From the NCBI GenBank assembly GCA_965230415.1, contig CBDDKZ010000005.1, positions 3,844,001 to 3,908,000 of the forward strand: a stretch of 64,000 nt of DNA, in the 5' to 3' direction. Source of the stretch: CBDDKZ01 sp965230415. Its GTDB lineage: Bacteria > Bacteroidota > Bacteroidia > Cytophagales > JAAEPT01. Shown piece after piece: positions 33,693-42,652 of this stretch (position 1 is the stretch's first letter; each line of letters opens with the position of its first letter). A program made the position numbers and the translations under genes. The notes under the pieces are model-generated. The model saw only the letters and a program-made list of their open reading frames with translations, was not told where the DNA came from and searched no databases.

Positions 33693-35406
33693 CTAGGTCT
33701 TTTTTTTCTTTGTTCTCAGGATAATACATGGTGTCGCTCAAGCTTGCCTGCGGCGGTACCATTGGAAATACATTTTCTTCTTTTTCTACCAGTGCATGTA
33801 TGAGGAAGGGTCCGTTGTGGTACTGTGCGGTCTCTACCGCCTTTGAATATTCATCCATATTTTGTACCCGGGCAGATTCAATTCCGTAAGCTTTTGCCAT
33901 TTTGAGGTAGTCCGGGTTCACAAGTTCCACACCCGAATAATTTTTATCAAAAAACTGCTCTTGCCACTGTCTTACCATTCCCAAATAAGTATTGTCCAGA
34001 ATGAGTATTTTAACGGGCCACTGTTCCTGAACCAAGACGATCAATTCCTGGAGGTTCATTTGGAAAGAACCGTCACCGGAAATACACCAAACTTCACTGT
34101 CAAGATTTCCTGCTTGTACGCCCATTGCGGCTGGTAATCCAAAACCCATAGAACCTAATCCCCCTGATGTTATGAAATGGTTGGGCGCTATATTTTGCAT
34201 ATACTGACTGGCCCACATTTGATGTTGACCAACATCCGTAACCACGAAAGTGTCTTTAGGGCTGTTGTCGTTTAAATACTCAAGGGTATTGATCATAGTG
34301 AAGCGGTTTGCTTCCGCCTTTTTAAGGGGGTAATCCGCCTTTTTCTGTTCCAGTTCAATGACCCAGTCTTTTCGCCAGTCAACATTTGTGGATGTACTTG
34401 TTTTAGGAAACCCTTTTAATAATGTTTTAAGGTCAGCATGTATAAATACATTGGTGGGCACATTTTTGGAACCTTCACTTTCGTCTATATCTACATGAAT
34501 TATTTTTGCATTTGGAGCAAAAGTTTCCAGTTTTCCGGTAATTCGGTCGTCGAAGCGTATCCCTAACGCAATAAGAAGGTCGCACTCCTGCACGGCGTCA
34601 TTGGCGTATTTCATACCGTGCATTCCCAACCACGAGAAATAAAGTGGGTGATCGTTTGGAACAGCTCCAATTCCAAGGATCGTAGAAATACAAGGAAAGT
34701 GTTCTTCTTCCAAAAACTTCCTGAGCTCCTCGCAGGCATCTGAAAGAAGTATGCCATGTCCTGCAATTACTAAAGGCTTTTTCGATTTACACATTAAATC
34801 GATCGCCTTATCAATAGCAGGAGGGTGTGCATTGTATAGTGCTTTATAGCTTGGTTGCTCAAATTGTTCTTCCCAATTGTCTTCAAGAGCAATCTCCGCG
34901 TTTTGAATATCTTTGGGGATGTCAATTAATACGGGGCCTTTTCTTCCGTTAATTGTAATTTCGTAGGCCTCTTTGAAAATTTGCGCTGCCTGGCTCAGGT
35001 CTTTAAGTATATAGGTCTTTTTAGTTATTGGCAGACATAACCCCGTAATATCCGTTTCCTGAAAAGCATCAGAACCGATTAGATTGCTTGCAACCTGTCC
35101 GGTAATAGCTATCATTGGAATGGAATCTGCATAGGCATCTGCAATTCCTGTGACAAGATTGGTCGCTCCGGGCCCTGAAGTACTCAGGCAAAACCCTGGT
35201 TTATTTACTTTAGTACGAGCGAAGCCCTGTGCAGCGAAGGAGGCGGCTTGTTCATGCCGGACCAATACACTCTTTATATTACTATGGGCAAGTGCATCAT
35301 AAATTGGTAATACTGCTCCTCCGGGGTAAGCGAAAAGTGGATCCGCTTTTAATAATTCTAATATTTTTACGATATATTCAGCTCCTGTCAATTGTATCAT
35401 AAACAT
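33658..35406 (-). CDS. ilvB: Acetolactate synthase large (catalytic) subunit
   Basis: 582 residues from the ATG at 35406 (a second ATG at 35400 is equally good). It makes acetolactate or acetohydroxybutyrate from pyruvate, using thiamine diphosphate and FAD. The N-terminal ThDP-binding part shows LFAYPGGAVLPIYDAL and RHEQAASFAAQGFARTK, with the catalytic Glu in the HEQ segment. A central domain (FAD-linked) follows. The C-terminal ThDP motif is GDGSFQMNLQEL...ILDNTYLGMVRQWQ. An in-frame extension reaches 35508, but a -7 element at 35426-35433 falls inside it, so the downstream start is preferred. Confidence 0.95.
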   Translation of the reverse strand: MFMIQLTGAEYIVKILELLKADPLFAYPGGAVLPIYDALAHSNIKSVLVRHEQAASFAAQGFARTKVNKPGFCLSTSGPGATNLVTGIADAYADSIPMIAITGQVASNLIGSDAFQETDITGLCLPITKKTYILKDLSQAAQIFKEAYEITINGRKGPVLIDIPKDIQNAEIALEDNWEEQFEQPSYKALYNAHPPAIDKAIDLMCKSKKPLVIAGHGILLSDACEELRKFLEEEHFPCISTILGIGAVPNDHPLYFSWLGMHGMKYANDAVQECDLLIALGIRFDDRITGKLETFAPNAKIIHVDIDESEGSKNVPTNVFIHADLKTLLKGFPKTSTSTNVDWRKDWVIELEQKKADYPLKKAEANRFTMINTLEYLNDNSPKDTFVVTDVGQHQMWASQYMQNIAPNHFITSGGLGSMGFGLPAAMGVQAGNLDSEVWCISGDGSFQMNLQELIVLVQEQWPVKILILDNTYLGMVRQWQEQFFDKNYSGVELVNPDYLKMAKAYGIESARVQNMDEYSKAVETAQYHNGPFLIHALVEKEENVFPMVPPQASLSDTMYYPENKEKKDLDEDKKQVVHSM

Positions 35407-35425
35407 TTCTGGTTTAACCGAACAG

Positions 35426-35433
35426 CAAATATA
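35426..35433 (-). promoter_or_regulatory. Bacteroidota -7 element for the ilv operon
   Basis: The minus strand reads TATATTTG, matching TAnnTTTG, with its 3' end 20 bp before the ilvB ATG at 35406. This would make a very short leader. No -33 TTTG is clear. Confidence 0.45.
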
Positions 35434-35661
35434 CGCTATTATATTAATTATAATAAGCCCTTCCTTTAACAGCATGTGAATAATTCCTTCAAAATAGCAG
35501 AATTGCATCCAAAAGAGGCCTTTCTTAATCTTGAAATGTAAATTATTACTGCGCTGAGCTACTCGAATTCAATTTATAATTAATGTTTACCTTATCGAAT
35601 AAAAATGTAATATTGCACATTCGTTTATCGCTTTAACCCTTTTTTGTTGAATAAATTGTGT

Positions 35662-36711
35662 ATGATAGATGTTAATAGCCTGGTAAGGGAGAATATAAAA
35701 AATTTGGCCCCTTACTCTTCCGCCCGAGATGAATATACAGGAGTTAAAGGAGTCTTTCTCGATGCTAACGAGAACCCATATGAATCTGTAAGCGGAGGGA
35801 ATTATAACAGGTATCCAGATCCGTACCAACGCGAAATAAAAGAAAAACTGGGTCCCATCAAAGGCGTAACTACCGATCAGGTTTTTTTGGGTAATGGCAG
35901 TGATGAGGCAATTGATCTGGTTTTTAGAGCATTTTGTGAACCAGGTACAGACAATGTAATTATTTTGCCACCTACTTATGGAATGTATAAAGTCTGTGCC
36001 GACATCAATAATATAGAGGTACGGAAAGTGTTATTAACACCTGCTTTTGAGTTAGACGTACCTGCAATTCTTGAAGCAGCTGATGAAAACACAAAAGCGG
36101 TTTTTGTTTGTAGTCCTAATAATCCCACAGGTAATACCATTCCGCAACATCAAATTTTAGAACTGCTGGTAGCATTCAATGGCTTGGTGGTAATTGACGA
36201 AGCTTATATAGATTTCGCTTCAGTTGAAAGTTATACTTCAAAACTTGACGAATTTCCAAACCTGATTGTACTGCAGACTTTTTCGAAAGCCTGGGGAATG
36301 GCCGCCTTACGTTTAGGGATGGCTTATGCAAGTCCTTTGATCATTAGTTTGTTCAATAAAATAAAATATCCTTATAATATTAATCAGGCAACTCAGGAAT
36401 TAGCCTTAAATGCCCTTGATAATGTCAAGTTAAAAGAGGAATATGTCAATAAATTGCTCAATCAAAGAGATGAATTGGCTAATGAGCTTTTGAAAATATC
36501 CGCAGTAGAAAAAATATATCCCTCGGCAGCAAATTTCCTTTTAGTAAAAGTTGGTGGAGCGGATGAAATCTATAATAAGCTGATTAAGAAATTAGTAATC
36601 GTTCGAAATAGATCTAAGGTAGCCTTGTGTGAAGGGTGTTTGCGGATTTCCATTGGCACTAAAGAAGAGAATGAAGAGTTGATTCGTGAATTCACAAAAA
36701 TTCTTGCTTAA
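35662..36711 (+). CDS. hisC: Histidinol-phosphate aminotransferase
   Basis: 349 residues from the ATG at 35662; an upstream in-frame TTG at 35644 is less likely. This PLP fold I aminotransferase converts imidazole-acetol phosphate and glutamate to histidinol phosphate. Visible features are LDANENPYE near residue 35, the NRYPDPYQREIK segment, GNGSDEAIDL, PNNPTGNTI, VVIDEAYIDFA, and the Schiff-base Lys in QTFSKAWGMA. RISIGTKEENEELI ends the protein. The stop overlaps the start of the next gene by one base (TAATG). Confidence 0.95.
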   Translation: MIDVNSLVRENIKNLAPYSSARDEYTGVKGVFLDANENPYESVSGGNYNRYPDPYQREIKEKLGPIKGVTTDQVFLGNGSDEAIDLVFRAFCEPGTDNVIILPPTYGMYKVCADINNIEVRKVLLTPAFELDVPAILEAADENTKAVFVCSPNNPTGNTIPQHQILELLVAFNGLVVIDEAYIDFASVESYTSKLDEFPNLIVLQTFSKAWGMAALRLGMAYASPLIISLFNKIKYPYNINQATQELALNALDNVKLKEEYVNKLLNQRDELANELLKISAVEKIYPSAANFLLVKVGGADEIYNKLIKKLVIVRNRSKVALCEGCLRISIGTKEENEELIREFTKILA

Positions 36712-38714
36712 TGAAAAAGCACTTTTATAGTTTGCTGTTAGTGGTCATCGCGCTCACTTTTTATAGATGTGATCTGTTGGACAGACCAATGATGTTCAGT
36801 GTGAAAAACTTCGATCCGGTAGTTAACACTTCTACAGATTCTCGTTTTGTGTTGGATTTGACGGAGGCCTTGGATAGTGGTATTATAATTCCTACCGTGA
36901 GACAAATAGAGGGAGGAAAGTTTAGGTTCTCCTTTGACATCAAAAACAATACGAGGCATAACAAAGAATTTTATTATAAAATATACTATCAAAATGCCAG
37001 TTACAAAGAAAAAGAATCACGGATAGGCCCTTTAAGTGGGGAGGTAGAATACAATCCGTTGGCGGCGGAGAATTTTTACGGAAGCTGGCAGGAAGTTACA
37101 ACAGCTTTTAAATCTACCGGCCTTATCAATGCGGACGAAAAATACCATACAGTTGAAGATGCTTTTAGAATAGTAGGTAACCCGAGAAACGAAAAGAAGT
37201 GTTATGTGGAGCATTTGATTCCTCCAACGGAAGCGGAAATTCAAAATACGATTGAGGCTATTAAAGAGTCCGAAAGTTGGTTTAAAGCCGAACAAAAAAA
37301 AGCAAAGGAGGAGGGAGTAGATCTGGAAGAACAGCTAAAAGCTTCGGCCTACTTTGTGCTCACTCAAACCAATCAAAAAAAAGCAGAAGTACAGCATCAT
37401 AGGTGGAAAAGAAATCCAAGGGTAGGTGATTATGAGTTTATGCTGGTAGTTGTTGAAGAACGTACGCTGATGGAATTTCCAGGCTTTGTAAAGCGCATAG
37501 ATCAAACCAATAACGGTACTTTTTTTAATCCTTTCTACTATTTTATAGAGGGCGAAGGGAAGTATAAACCAAATTGTATGGCTTTGAAAAGTGATAAAAA
37601 GCTGAGCACATATATTGAAGTATCGGAAATAAGCAGTTATTGTGAGTCATGTGGTTACATGGTAAACGATGCTTTGGGATTAGAAGAGGATTCACTGAAA
37701 AAAAATGCCCTTTTTACTTCAGTTAAAGACTTTTCGCCGAAGGTCTTTCAAAACATAGACACTACGTTGTCATGGAAAGACCTTAGTGTTACTACTTTGG
37801 AATCATTGAAGCAAAACTATACAAGCCGCCAGGAAATAAGTGTTTCCCATGATGCGGAGTTGCCTGCAAATACCTTTTGGCATCCGGATGGAAGTATTGA
37901 ACTATATAATAGTAGCGATTCCGTTCATTTAAAAAAGGACGCCGGGCTCATTTTTCGTCTCGGCATGACTTACGGTGCATATACAATGAAGCTAAAAATG
38001 ACAGAATTAATCAACGAAAAAGGTGTTTGGAATGGTTTAACAAGTGCGTTTTGGCTGCTAACCCAATCTGGTGAGTCTTGGAATTACCGGAGAGATCTTA
38101 AAGACAGAGGTTATATTCCACTTCATAAACAAGATGAAAACAATAAAGAACGTGTAGCACAGGATGCTTTTTCGCAGATAAGTATGGAGGTATCTGGTAA
38201 ATATCCCTATTGGCCCAAATCTTCCTATACCAACAATGCTGATTTGGAGTACAGCGAGCAAAAGGTCGATTTGAATAAATTAACTGTTGATTGTGCGAAC
38301 TGGGATTTGGCCGCTACTGCTCCGGGTAAATTTCAATATGGAGCATTTATGCATCCATCGGGTAAAGGAAAAAAAGCGTATGAGTTACATAGATGGGATA
38401 GTTTTGCGCCTTCGATTAACTTCAAGAAGCTGGTAAAAAAAGAAAAACTGCAACAGGCAGCATTTATTTACCTGAAAGTGATTTGGAGTCCGGAGAATAT
38501 AAAGTGGCAGTGGAGTGAGGATGGAAAGCAGTTCAGCACTTTATGTGAAATGAACAGTGATATAACAAGTATTCCAAATAATCAAATGCTGCTGGTATAT
38601 AGTCAGGAATTTAAAGAAGAAGAAAGGTGGGCTCCCGGACATTTAGCCCAGGAAGATTACCCACTTTTCAACGATCTACCTGCATTCAGGGTTTACCAAA
38701 TTTCTGTTGAGTAG
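36711..38714 (+). CDS. Lipoprotein-like protein with GH16/LamG-like C-terminal domain
   Basis: 667 residues. The N-terminus is a lipoprotein-like signal (LLLVVIALTFYRC with Cys20), although the FYRC box is not classical. Residues about 25-350 are a charged region I do not recognise. From about residue 385 a concanavalin A-like fold resembles glycoside hydrolase family 16: FWHPDGSIELYN, GAYTMKLKMTELI, SAFWLLTQSGESWNY and WSPENIKWQWSEDGK. The usual catalytic EIDxxE strand appears as SQISMEVSG, so the nucleophile and central Asp seem to be missing; a binding role is likely. The start overlaps the hisC stop (TAATG), so translation is coupled. The function is unknown. Confidence 0.72.
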   Translation: MKKHFYSLLLVVIALTFYRCDLLDRPMMFSVKNFDPVVNTSTDSRFVLDLTEALDSGIIIPTVRQIEGGKFRFSFDIKNNTRHNKEFYYKIYYQNASYKEKESRIGPLSGEVEYNPLAAENFYGSWQEVTTAFKSTGLINADEKYHTVEDAFRIVGNPRNEKKCYVEHLIPPTEAEIQNTIEAIKESESWFKAEQKKAKEEGVDLEEQLKASAYFVLTQTNQKKAEVQHHRWKRNPRVGDYEFMLVVVEERTLMEFPGFVKRIDQTNNGTFFNPFYYFIEGEGKYKPNCMALKSDKKLSTYIEVSEISSYCESCGYMVNDALGLEEDSLKKNALFTSVKDFSPKVFQNIDTTLSWKDLSVTTLESLKQNYTSRQEISVSHDAELPANTFWHPDGSIELYNSSDSVHLKKDAGLIFRLGMTYGAYTMKLKMTELINEKGVWNGLTSAFWLLTQSGESWNYRRDLKDRGYIPLHKQDENNKERVAQDAFSQISMEVSGKYPYWPKSSYTNNADLEYSEQKVDLNKLTVDCANWDLAATAPGKFQYGAFMHPSGKGKKAYELHRWDSFAPSINFKKLVKKEKLQQAAFIYLKVIWSPENIKWQWSEDGKQFSTLCEMNSDITSIPNNQMLLVYSQEFKEEERWAPGHLAQEDYPLFNDLPAFRVYQISVE

Positions 38715-38763
38715 AAAAGCAGTGAGTGGTGCCTAAGTCCAATTAGTTTCACCACCCACCTAT

Positions 38764-39228
38764 TTATACACGCACTCTTTTTCTATAGCCTGGTACATAT
38801 CTCCATCTTCCGCAATCTCTTACGTATTGTGCCGGAATCCATACAAAACCATTTCGCGCATTGGCGTAATACCCCTGTACCCAAACGATAGAACCGAACC
38901 TGTTTCTTTTATAGAATCCTGGTACCCAAACTCTTATAGGACGGCATACTGGTCTGTTTGGGTTGGGGGGGTGATTGTGATAATAACCATGTCCATGATG
39001 ATGTCCATGCCCGTGATAGTATCCTGATGGATGACTGTGAGCGTGTCTTTGTCCATTGTGTGTGTGCGTCGTCCGGTAATCACCGTTGTTACGATCATCG
39101 TAATTATTTTGGTTGTGTTGTTGGTTATAGTGCTGATTATAACGGTTGTTAAAATGGTTTCTTTGACCAAAAGTCTGAGTGAGAAGGGAAATAGTAGCAA
39201 TTGCGAAAATTAATAAGTTCTTTTTCAT
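38764..39228 (-). CDS. Small His-rich secreted protein
   Basis: 154 residues from the ATG at 39228 (an in-frame upstream ATG at 39270 would add 14). A signal peptide ends near TQTFGQ. The next 65 residues are very rich in His, Asn, Tyr and Gly, with about 16 His including GYYHGHGHHHGHGYYHNH. The C-terminal half is a W/Y-rich basic repeat (RVWVPGFYKRN, IVWVQGYYANA, WRYVPGYRKR), a pattern of V-P-G-Y-Y repeats seen in small periplasmic proteins. Metal binding by the His tract is possible but not shown. The gene lies on the strand opposite the flanking his cluster. Confidence 0.7.
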   Translation of the reverse strand: MKKNLLIFAIATISLLTQTFGQRNHFNNRYNQHYNQQHNQNNYDDRNNGDYRTTHTHNGQRHAHSHPSGYYHGHGHHHGHGYYHNHPPNPNRPVCRPIRVWVPGFYKRNRFGSIVWVQGYYANARNGFVWIPAQYVRDCGRWRYVPGYRKRVRV

Positions 39229-39334
39229 AATGTATTTCCATTTTAGTTTTAGTATCATTTGAACTGACAATCTGCTTTTTACTGGTTTTCACTTGTTTGT
39301 TTTCAAGCGCTACCTGTTCAAAATTTATATACAA

Positions 39335-39367
39335 TTGTACGGTTTAAGAGGAATAATTGTAGTTTTG
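39335..39367 (+). promoter_or_regulatory. Bacteroidota-type promoter for hisB operon
   Basis: TTG at 39335 and TAGTTTTG at 39360-39367 are 22 bp apart, and the ATG of hisB lies at 39396. It fits TTG-N22-TAnnTTTG and would give hisB its own promoter apart from hisC. Confidence 0.6.
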
Positions 39368-39395
39368 TTTTCGCAAACGGTACTTTATAAAGGAT

Positions 39396-40496
39396 ATGCG
39401 TCAAAAAATATTATTTATCGATAGAGACGGAACAATAATAGTAGAGCCTCCTGTAGACTTTCAGGTTGACTCGTTGGAAAAACTGAGCTTTGTTCCCGGA
39501 GCTATAACAGCACTCCAAAAAATTCAACGAGAATTAGACTTTAAATTGGTAATGGTGACAAACCAGGATGGATTAGGTACTGATTCTTTTCCGGAAAATA
39601 CCTTTTGGCCTCCCCAAAATAAGATGTTAGAAATATTGGAAGGTGAGGGTATCACATTTGACGCTATTCACATTGATCCGCATTTTGAGCATGAAAATGC
39701 GCCGACAAGAAAACCCGGCACCGGTATGTTAACAAAATATATCGAAGATGATCGTTACGATCTGGAACATTCTTACGTAATTGGTGATCGTGCCACGGAT
39801 GTACAACTGGCCTTAAATCTGAATGCTAAATCCATCTATATAGCCAATGAAAACGACGCAGAAGCCACCTTTTGTACGATGAGCTGGAACGATATTTACC
39901 AATACCTGGCAACGCAAGCACGTATCGGGAAAGTGCATCGGGTTACGAAGGAAACCGATATTGAAATTGTGGTGAACCTTGATGGGACAGGTAAAACGGT
40001 TATTGAAACCGGACTTGGTTTTTTTGATCATATGCTCGATCAGATAGGGCGCCATGCCAATGTTGATTTGAGCGTTAAAGTAAAAGGTGATTTGCATATA
40101 GATGAACATCACACGATAGAAGATACAGCTATAGCGCTGGGGGAAGCTTTTTTTGAAGCATTTGGTTCAAAGAAAGGGATTGAACGTTATGGATTTTTGC
40201 TACCAATGGATGACTGCCTGGCACAGGCCGCAATCGATTTCTCAGGAAGAAGCTGGTTGGAGTGGGATGTGAATTTCAAACGAGACGTGGTAGGGGATAT
40301 GCCTACCGAAATGGTTTTTCACTTCTTTAAATCATTTAGCGATGCGGCCAAATGTAACCTCAATATGAAAGCAGAAGGAGCTAACGACCATCATAAAATT
40401 GAAAGCTTGTTCAAAGCATTGGCGAAAGCGATAAAAATGGCCAAAAAGAAGGACCTGAGTAATATGAAAATACCAAGTACCAAAGGAGTACTATAA
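39396..40496 (+). CDS. hisB: Bifunctional histidinol-phosphatase / imidazoleglycerol-phosphate dehydratase
   Basis: 366 residues, a two-domain fusion like E. coli HisB. The N-terminal HAD phosphatase (about 1-165) has FIDRDGTIIVEPP and VIGDRATDVQLA, with catalytic and metal-binding Asp residues. The C-terminal dehydratase (about 175-366) carries GLGFFDHMLDQIGRHA, HTIEDTAIALGEA and the DHHKIESLFKALAKAI metal-binding motif. The two activities are steps 6 and 8 of histidine synthesis. hisH follows after 7 bp. Confidence 0.97.
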   Translation: MRQKILFIDRDGTIIVEPPVDFQVDSLEKLSFVPGAITALQKIQRELDFKLVMVTNQDGLGTDSFPENTFWPPQNKMLEILEGEGITFDAIHIDPHFEHENAPTRKPGTGMLTKYIEDDRYDLEHSYVIGDRATDVQLALNLNAKSIYIANENDAEATFCTMSWNDIYQYLATQARIGKVHRVTKETDIEIVVNLDGTGKTVIETGLGFFDHMLDQIGRHANVDLSVKVKGDLHIDEHHTIEDTAIALGEAFFEAFGSKKGIERYGFLLPMDDCLAQAAIDFSGRSWLEWDVNFKRDVVGDMPTEMVFHFFKSFSDAAKCNLNMKAEGANDHHKIESLFKALAKAIKMAKKKDLSNMKIPSTKGVL

Positions 40497-40503
40497 TTCA
40501 ACA

Positions 40504-41097
40504 ATGAACATAGCAATTGTAAAATATAACGCCGGTAACATACAGTCTGTAATTCATGCATTGAATCGCTTGGGTATCGACCCCATATTAACGGATAATG
40601 CGGAGGAGTTACAGGCTGCCGACAAAGTAATATTTCCTGGTGTAGGCGAAGCCAGCACGGCTATGCAATACCTCAAAAATGCCGGTTTGGATCAGGTCAT
40701 ACCTCACCTGACAAATCCCGTATTGGGAATTTGTGTCGGGTTGCAACTAATGTGTGCACATTCTGAAGAAGGCGATACAGAGGGGTTAGGAATATTTCCT
40801 TTAAAAGTTAAAAAATTTGAGGCAATAGAAGACTTCAAAGTTCCTCATATGGGTTGGAATAAATTGGAACAAACCCAAACCCATTTGTTTGATCAGTTGC
40901 ATGGTTTGGATAGTTATGTTTATTATGTACACAGCTATTACTGCGAGCTTGGAGAAGATACCGTGGCGAGCACTACTTATGTGAACCAATATAGTGCGGC
41001 TTTGCATAAGGGCAATTTCTACGCAGTTCAGTTTCACCCCGAAAAAAGTGGGCACGCCGGACATCAGTTATTAGAAAACTTTATAAAGCTGTGTTGA
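40504..41097 (+). CDS. hisH: Imidazole glycerol phosphate synthase, glutaminase subunit
   Basis: 197 residues. A class I glutamine amidotransferase that releases ammonia for HisF. Visible features are NIAIVKYNAGNIQSV, the oxyanion region PGVGEASTAM and the nucleophile segment GICVGLQLMC. HMGWNKLE follows, and the catalytic FHPEKSG (His then Glu) is near the end. It forms a heterodimer with HisF, which is encoded two genes downstream in the same cluster. Confidence 0.97.
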   Translation: MNIAIVKYNAGNIQSVIHALNRLGIDPILTDNAEELQAADKVIFPGVGEASTAMQYLKNAGLDQVIPHLTNPVLGICVGLQLMCAHSEEGDTEGLGIFPLKVKKFEAIEDFKVPHMGWNKLEQTQTHLFDQLHGLDSYVYYVHSYYCELGEDTVASTTYVNQYSAALHKGNFYAVQFHPEKSGHAGHQLLENFIKLC

Positions 41098-41154
41098 GTG
41101 GTTAGTTGAGATTGATTTAAAAGAAGCAATGAATTTATTTAGATTACTTAATAT

Positions 41155-41889
41155 ATGTCAGATAAAATAAAAATTATTCCGGCTATTGACCTCATTGACG
41201 GTAAGTGTGTTCGACTAACACAAGGGGATTATAATCAAAAGAAAGAATATAGCACTAACCCACTTGAGGTGGCTAAAGCTTTCGAGGGAGCGGGACTAAG
41301 TCGTCTGCATCTGGTAGACCTGGACGGTGCTAAGAACAAAAAGATTACAAACCACAAAGTGCTGGAATCGATAAGCGGAAATACCAATTTGCATGTAGAC
41401 TTCGGAGGTGGTTTGCAATCGGACGAGGATTTGCGTATTGCATTTGAGTGTGGTGCCCAGCAAATAACAGGTGGAAGTATAGCCGTCAAGAATGAGGCTT
41501 TGTTTTCGGAATGGATCAACAAGTTTGGTAATAATAAAATCATTTTAGGTGCTGATGCGCGTGATAAGAAAATCGCCGTAAGCGGGTGGCAGGAAGTTAC
41601 GGAGATTAGCATTTTCGACCTCATTGATAAGTATCACAAACAGGGATTGAATTATGTGATTAGCACCGATGTAGCTAAAGATGGCCTGCTTCAAGGTCCT
41701 TCTTATGATTTGTATGAAGAAATCCAAATAAAATTCTCAAAGATAAACCTCATTGCCAGTGGCGGAGTCACTACTATGGACGATATCAGGAAGCTCAATG
41801 AAATGGGTGTTTTTGGTGTAATAGTCGGTAAGGCCTTTTATGAAGGAAATATTTCACTTAAAGATTTTGAAGCGTTCTATGCTAACTAA
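41155..41889 (+). CDS. hisA: ProFAR isomerase (HisA)
   Basis: 244 residues. The (beta-alpha)8 enzyme that isomerises ProFAR to PRFAR. Motifs include IIPAIDLIDGKCVRLTQGDY at the N-terminus with the catalytic Asp, LHLVDLDGAKN, DFGGGLQSDEDL, and the phosphate-binding IASGGVTTMDDI with GVIVGKAFYEG near the end. The stop codon lies 11 bp inside the start of hisF. Confidence 0.97.
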   Translation: MSDKIKIIPAIDLIDGKCVRLTQGDYNQKKEYSTNPLEVAKAFEGAGLSRLHLVDLDGAKNKKITNHKVLESISGNTNLHVDFGGGLQSDEDLRIAFECGAQQITGGSIAVKNEALFSEWINKFGNNKIILGADARDKKIAVSGWQEVTEISIFDLIDKYHKQGLNYVISTDVAKDGLLQGPSYDLYEEIQIKFSKINLIASGGVTTMDDIRKLNEMGVFGVIVGKAFYEGNISLKDFEAFYAN

Positions 41890-42634
41890 ACGAATCATAC
41901 CCTGTCTGGATGTCAAGGATGGAAGGACAGTAAAAGGTGTAAATTTTGAAAACCTGAGAGATGCCGGTGATCCGGTGGAGTTAGCCCGTGTCTATGCGGA
42001 GGAAGGAGCGGATGAATTGGTGTTTCTTGATATTTCGGCTACCCTCGAGAAGCGTAAGACGCTCGTAGAGCTCGTTAGAAGGGTTTCTAAGGAACTTAAT
42101 ATCCCTTTTACTGTTGGTGGTGGCATATCTTCAATCGAAGACGTTAGAGCGCTTCTAAATGCGGGAGCAGACAAGGTGTCTGTTAACTCTTCGGCAGTCA
42201 AACGACCGGATTTAATTAATGAATTGTCTCAAGAGTTTGGTAATCAATGTATTGTGGTGGCTGTAGATACCAGGTTATACGAAGGTAAATCCAGGGTGCA
42301 TACGCATGGTGGTACTAAACCTACGGATATCGATACATTTGAGTGGGTGAAAGAGGTTGAACAGCGTGGTGCAGGAGAGATTTTACTCACGTCCATGGAT
42401 CATGACGGTGTGAAACAAGGCTTTGCCAATGAAATCAATGCAAAAGTATCGGAGTTGGTATCAATACCAGTTATTGCTTCGGGAGGAGCAGGAACAATTG
42501 ATCATTTTGTAGATGCCTTTATGAAGGGGAAATCGGATGCCGCGTTGGCGGCAAGTATATTTCATTTTAAGGAAATCCAAATAAACGACCTCAAAATGCA
42601 TGTTAAAGGTCAGGGAGTTCCTATGAGGTTATAA
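41879..42634 (+). CDS. hisF: Imidazole glycerol phosphate synthase, cyclase subunit
   Basis: 251 residues from the ATG at 41879; the frame is open further up but TKRIIPCLDVKDG fixes the usual N-terminus. The TIM-barrel synthase uses ammonia from HisH on PRFAR to make imidazole glycerol phosphate and AICAR. Signatures are LVFLDISATLE, FTVGGGISSIEDV, GADKVSVNSSAV, and PVIASGGAGTIDHFV. It overlaps hisA by 11 bp and precedes hisE. Confidence 0.97.
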   Translation: MLTKRIIPCLDVKDGRTVKGVNFENLRDAGDPVELARVYAEEGADELVFLDISATLEKRKTLVELVRRVSKELNIPFTVGGGISSIEDVRALLNAGADKVSVNSSAVKRPDLINELSQEFGNQCIVVAVDTRLYEGKSRVHTHGGTKPTDIDTFEWVKEVEQRGAGEILLTSMDHDGVKQGFANEINAKVSELVSIPVIASGGAGTIDHFVDAFMKGKSDAALAASIFHFKEIQINDLKMHVKGQGVPMRL

Positions 42635-42652
42635 AACTATAAACGAAACATT

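Noticed and set aside
35407..35508. Ile- and Leu-rich upstream extension of ilvB, possibly a leader peptide
   Set aside because: It is in frame with ilvB and has no stop, a -7 element lies inside it, and A+T-rich DNA codes for Ile by chance. The start at 35406 or 35400 is better.
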